The notes under the pieces: generated by a model
The model's database searches: none
What the model was told of the DNA's origin: nothing
Seen by the model: only the letters and a program-made list of their open reading frames with translations
Origin: Spirochaetota bacterium
Lineage (GTDB): Bacteria; Spirochaetota; Spirochaetia; Treponematales; UBA12059
Assembly: GCA_029547205.1 (NCBI GenBank)
Contig: JAKPPT010000018.1
Span: 1-32,953, forward strand
Reading direction: 5' to 3'
DNA: 32,953 nucleotides
Program-made: the position numbers and the translations under genes
In this document: positions 32,823 to 32,953 of the stretch, in pieces
Position numbering within the stretch: position 1 is the first letter of the stretch
Layout: each line of letters starts with the position of its first letter

Positions 32823-32953
32823 AGACCCTTCGGGCCGAGGAAAAAAATGAAATTAGAAGGATTCGGAATTTTTGTTAATGACATGTCAATGATGATTAAA
32901 TTCTATAGAGATGTATTGGGATTTAATATTAAGGAAGATGAAAATACATCAAA
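32817..32953 (+). mobile_element. Start of the second integron cassette (partial)
   Basis: It begins at TTAGCC, just after the crossover at 32816/32817. It continues past the window edge, so more cassettes are likely to follow. From the rule seen in the first cassette, its own attC should start with GGCTAAC. Confidence 0.8.
32847..32953 (+). CDS. VOC/glyoxalase-superfamily protein (partial, cassette-encoded)
   Basis: The start ATG at 32847 has GAGG seven bases upstream. The first 35 residues run MKLEGFGIFVNDMSMMIKFY and then RDVLGFNIKEDENT. This is the classic first beta-strand and helix of a vicinal-oxygen-chelate domain (F.V.D...-..FY...LGF). Members include glyoxalase I, fosfomycin or bleomycin resistance proteins and many unknowns; such genes are common in integron cassettes. 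The metal ligands lie beyond the window, so no function can be given. Confidence 0.8.
   Translation, partial: MKLEGFGIFVNDMSMMIKFYRDVLGFNIKEDENTS

Noticed and set aside
1-32953. CRISPR arrays, prophage, toxin-antitoxin or defence islands.
   Set aside because: No regularly spaced repeats, no phage structural genes and no recognisable toxin-antitoxin or nuclease pairs were seen.

Overview
The window looks like chromosomal DNA of an anaerobic, motile spirochaete, most likely Treponema or a close relative. Supporting points are two methyl-accepting chemotaxis proteins, an NfnAB-type electron-bifurcating transhydrogenase (an anaerobe's enzyme), moderate-to-low G+C with AT-rich intergenic DNA, and a chromosomal integron, which is known in oral treponemes. 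The species cannot be named from sequence alone.

Layout. The left edge carries the first codons of a minus-strand gene, a promoter and a chemoreceptor (252-2054). A dead IS481-like insertion sequence with recognisable terminal inverted repeats follows (2137-2906). Next come a diacylglycerol/sphingosine-kinase-like gene and a YciO/Sua5 gene on the plus strand, then a minus-strand pair: a helicase-shaped protein that has lost all DEAD-box motifs, and a DinB-like protein. A divergent zinc-phospholipase-C-like exported protein, a second chemoreceptor without a periplasmic domain, and a pepD/nucleoside phosphorylase pair lead to nfnA-nfnB, a TPR protein and a STAS anti-sigma-factor antagonist (12825-16555).

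From 16729 to 18437 lies a two-gene module of a NifU-like scaffold and a GGGtGRT-family protein, a widespread pair whose function I do not know. Facing it is a long minus-strand block (27849 to 18544): nfeD, two flotillin/SPFH genes, a class III cyclase-ATPase-TPR regulator, a family-4-like uracil-DNA glycosylase and priA. Several of these overlap or nearly touch. The cyclase also has its own promoter.

The right end holds an isoprenylcysteine-methyltransferase-like gene, ribA and a tRNA-Ala(CGC). Last is the start of a chromosomal integron: intI on the minus strand, an attI with a strong cassette promoter directly against the crossover point, a complete first cassette encoding a lipoprotein, its attC, and the beginning of a second cassette encoding a VOC/glyoxalase-like protein.

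The most interesting signals are: (1) the cassette promoter whose -10 box ends three bases before the attI crossover; (2) several genes without a Shine-Dalgarno sequence whose -10 box lies exactly 6 nt before the ATG, suggesting leaderless mRNAs; (3) the pseudo-helicase; (4) the GGGtGRT pair; (5) the cyclase-like regulator lacking the transition-state Asn.
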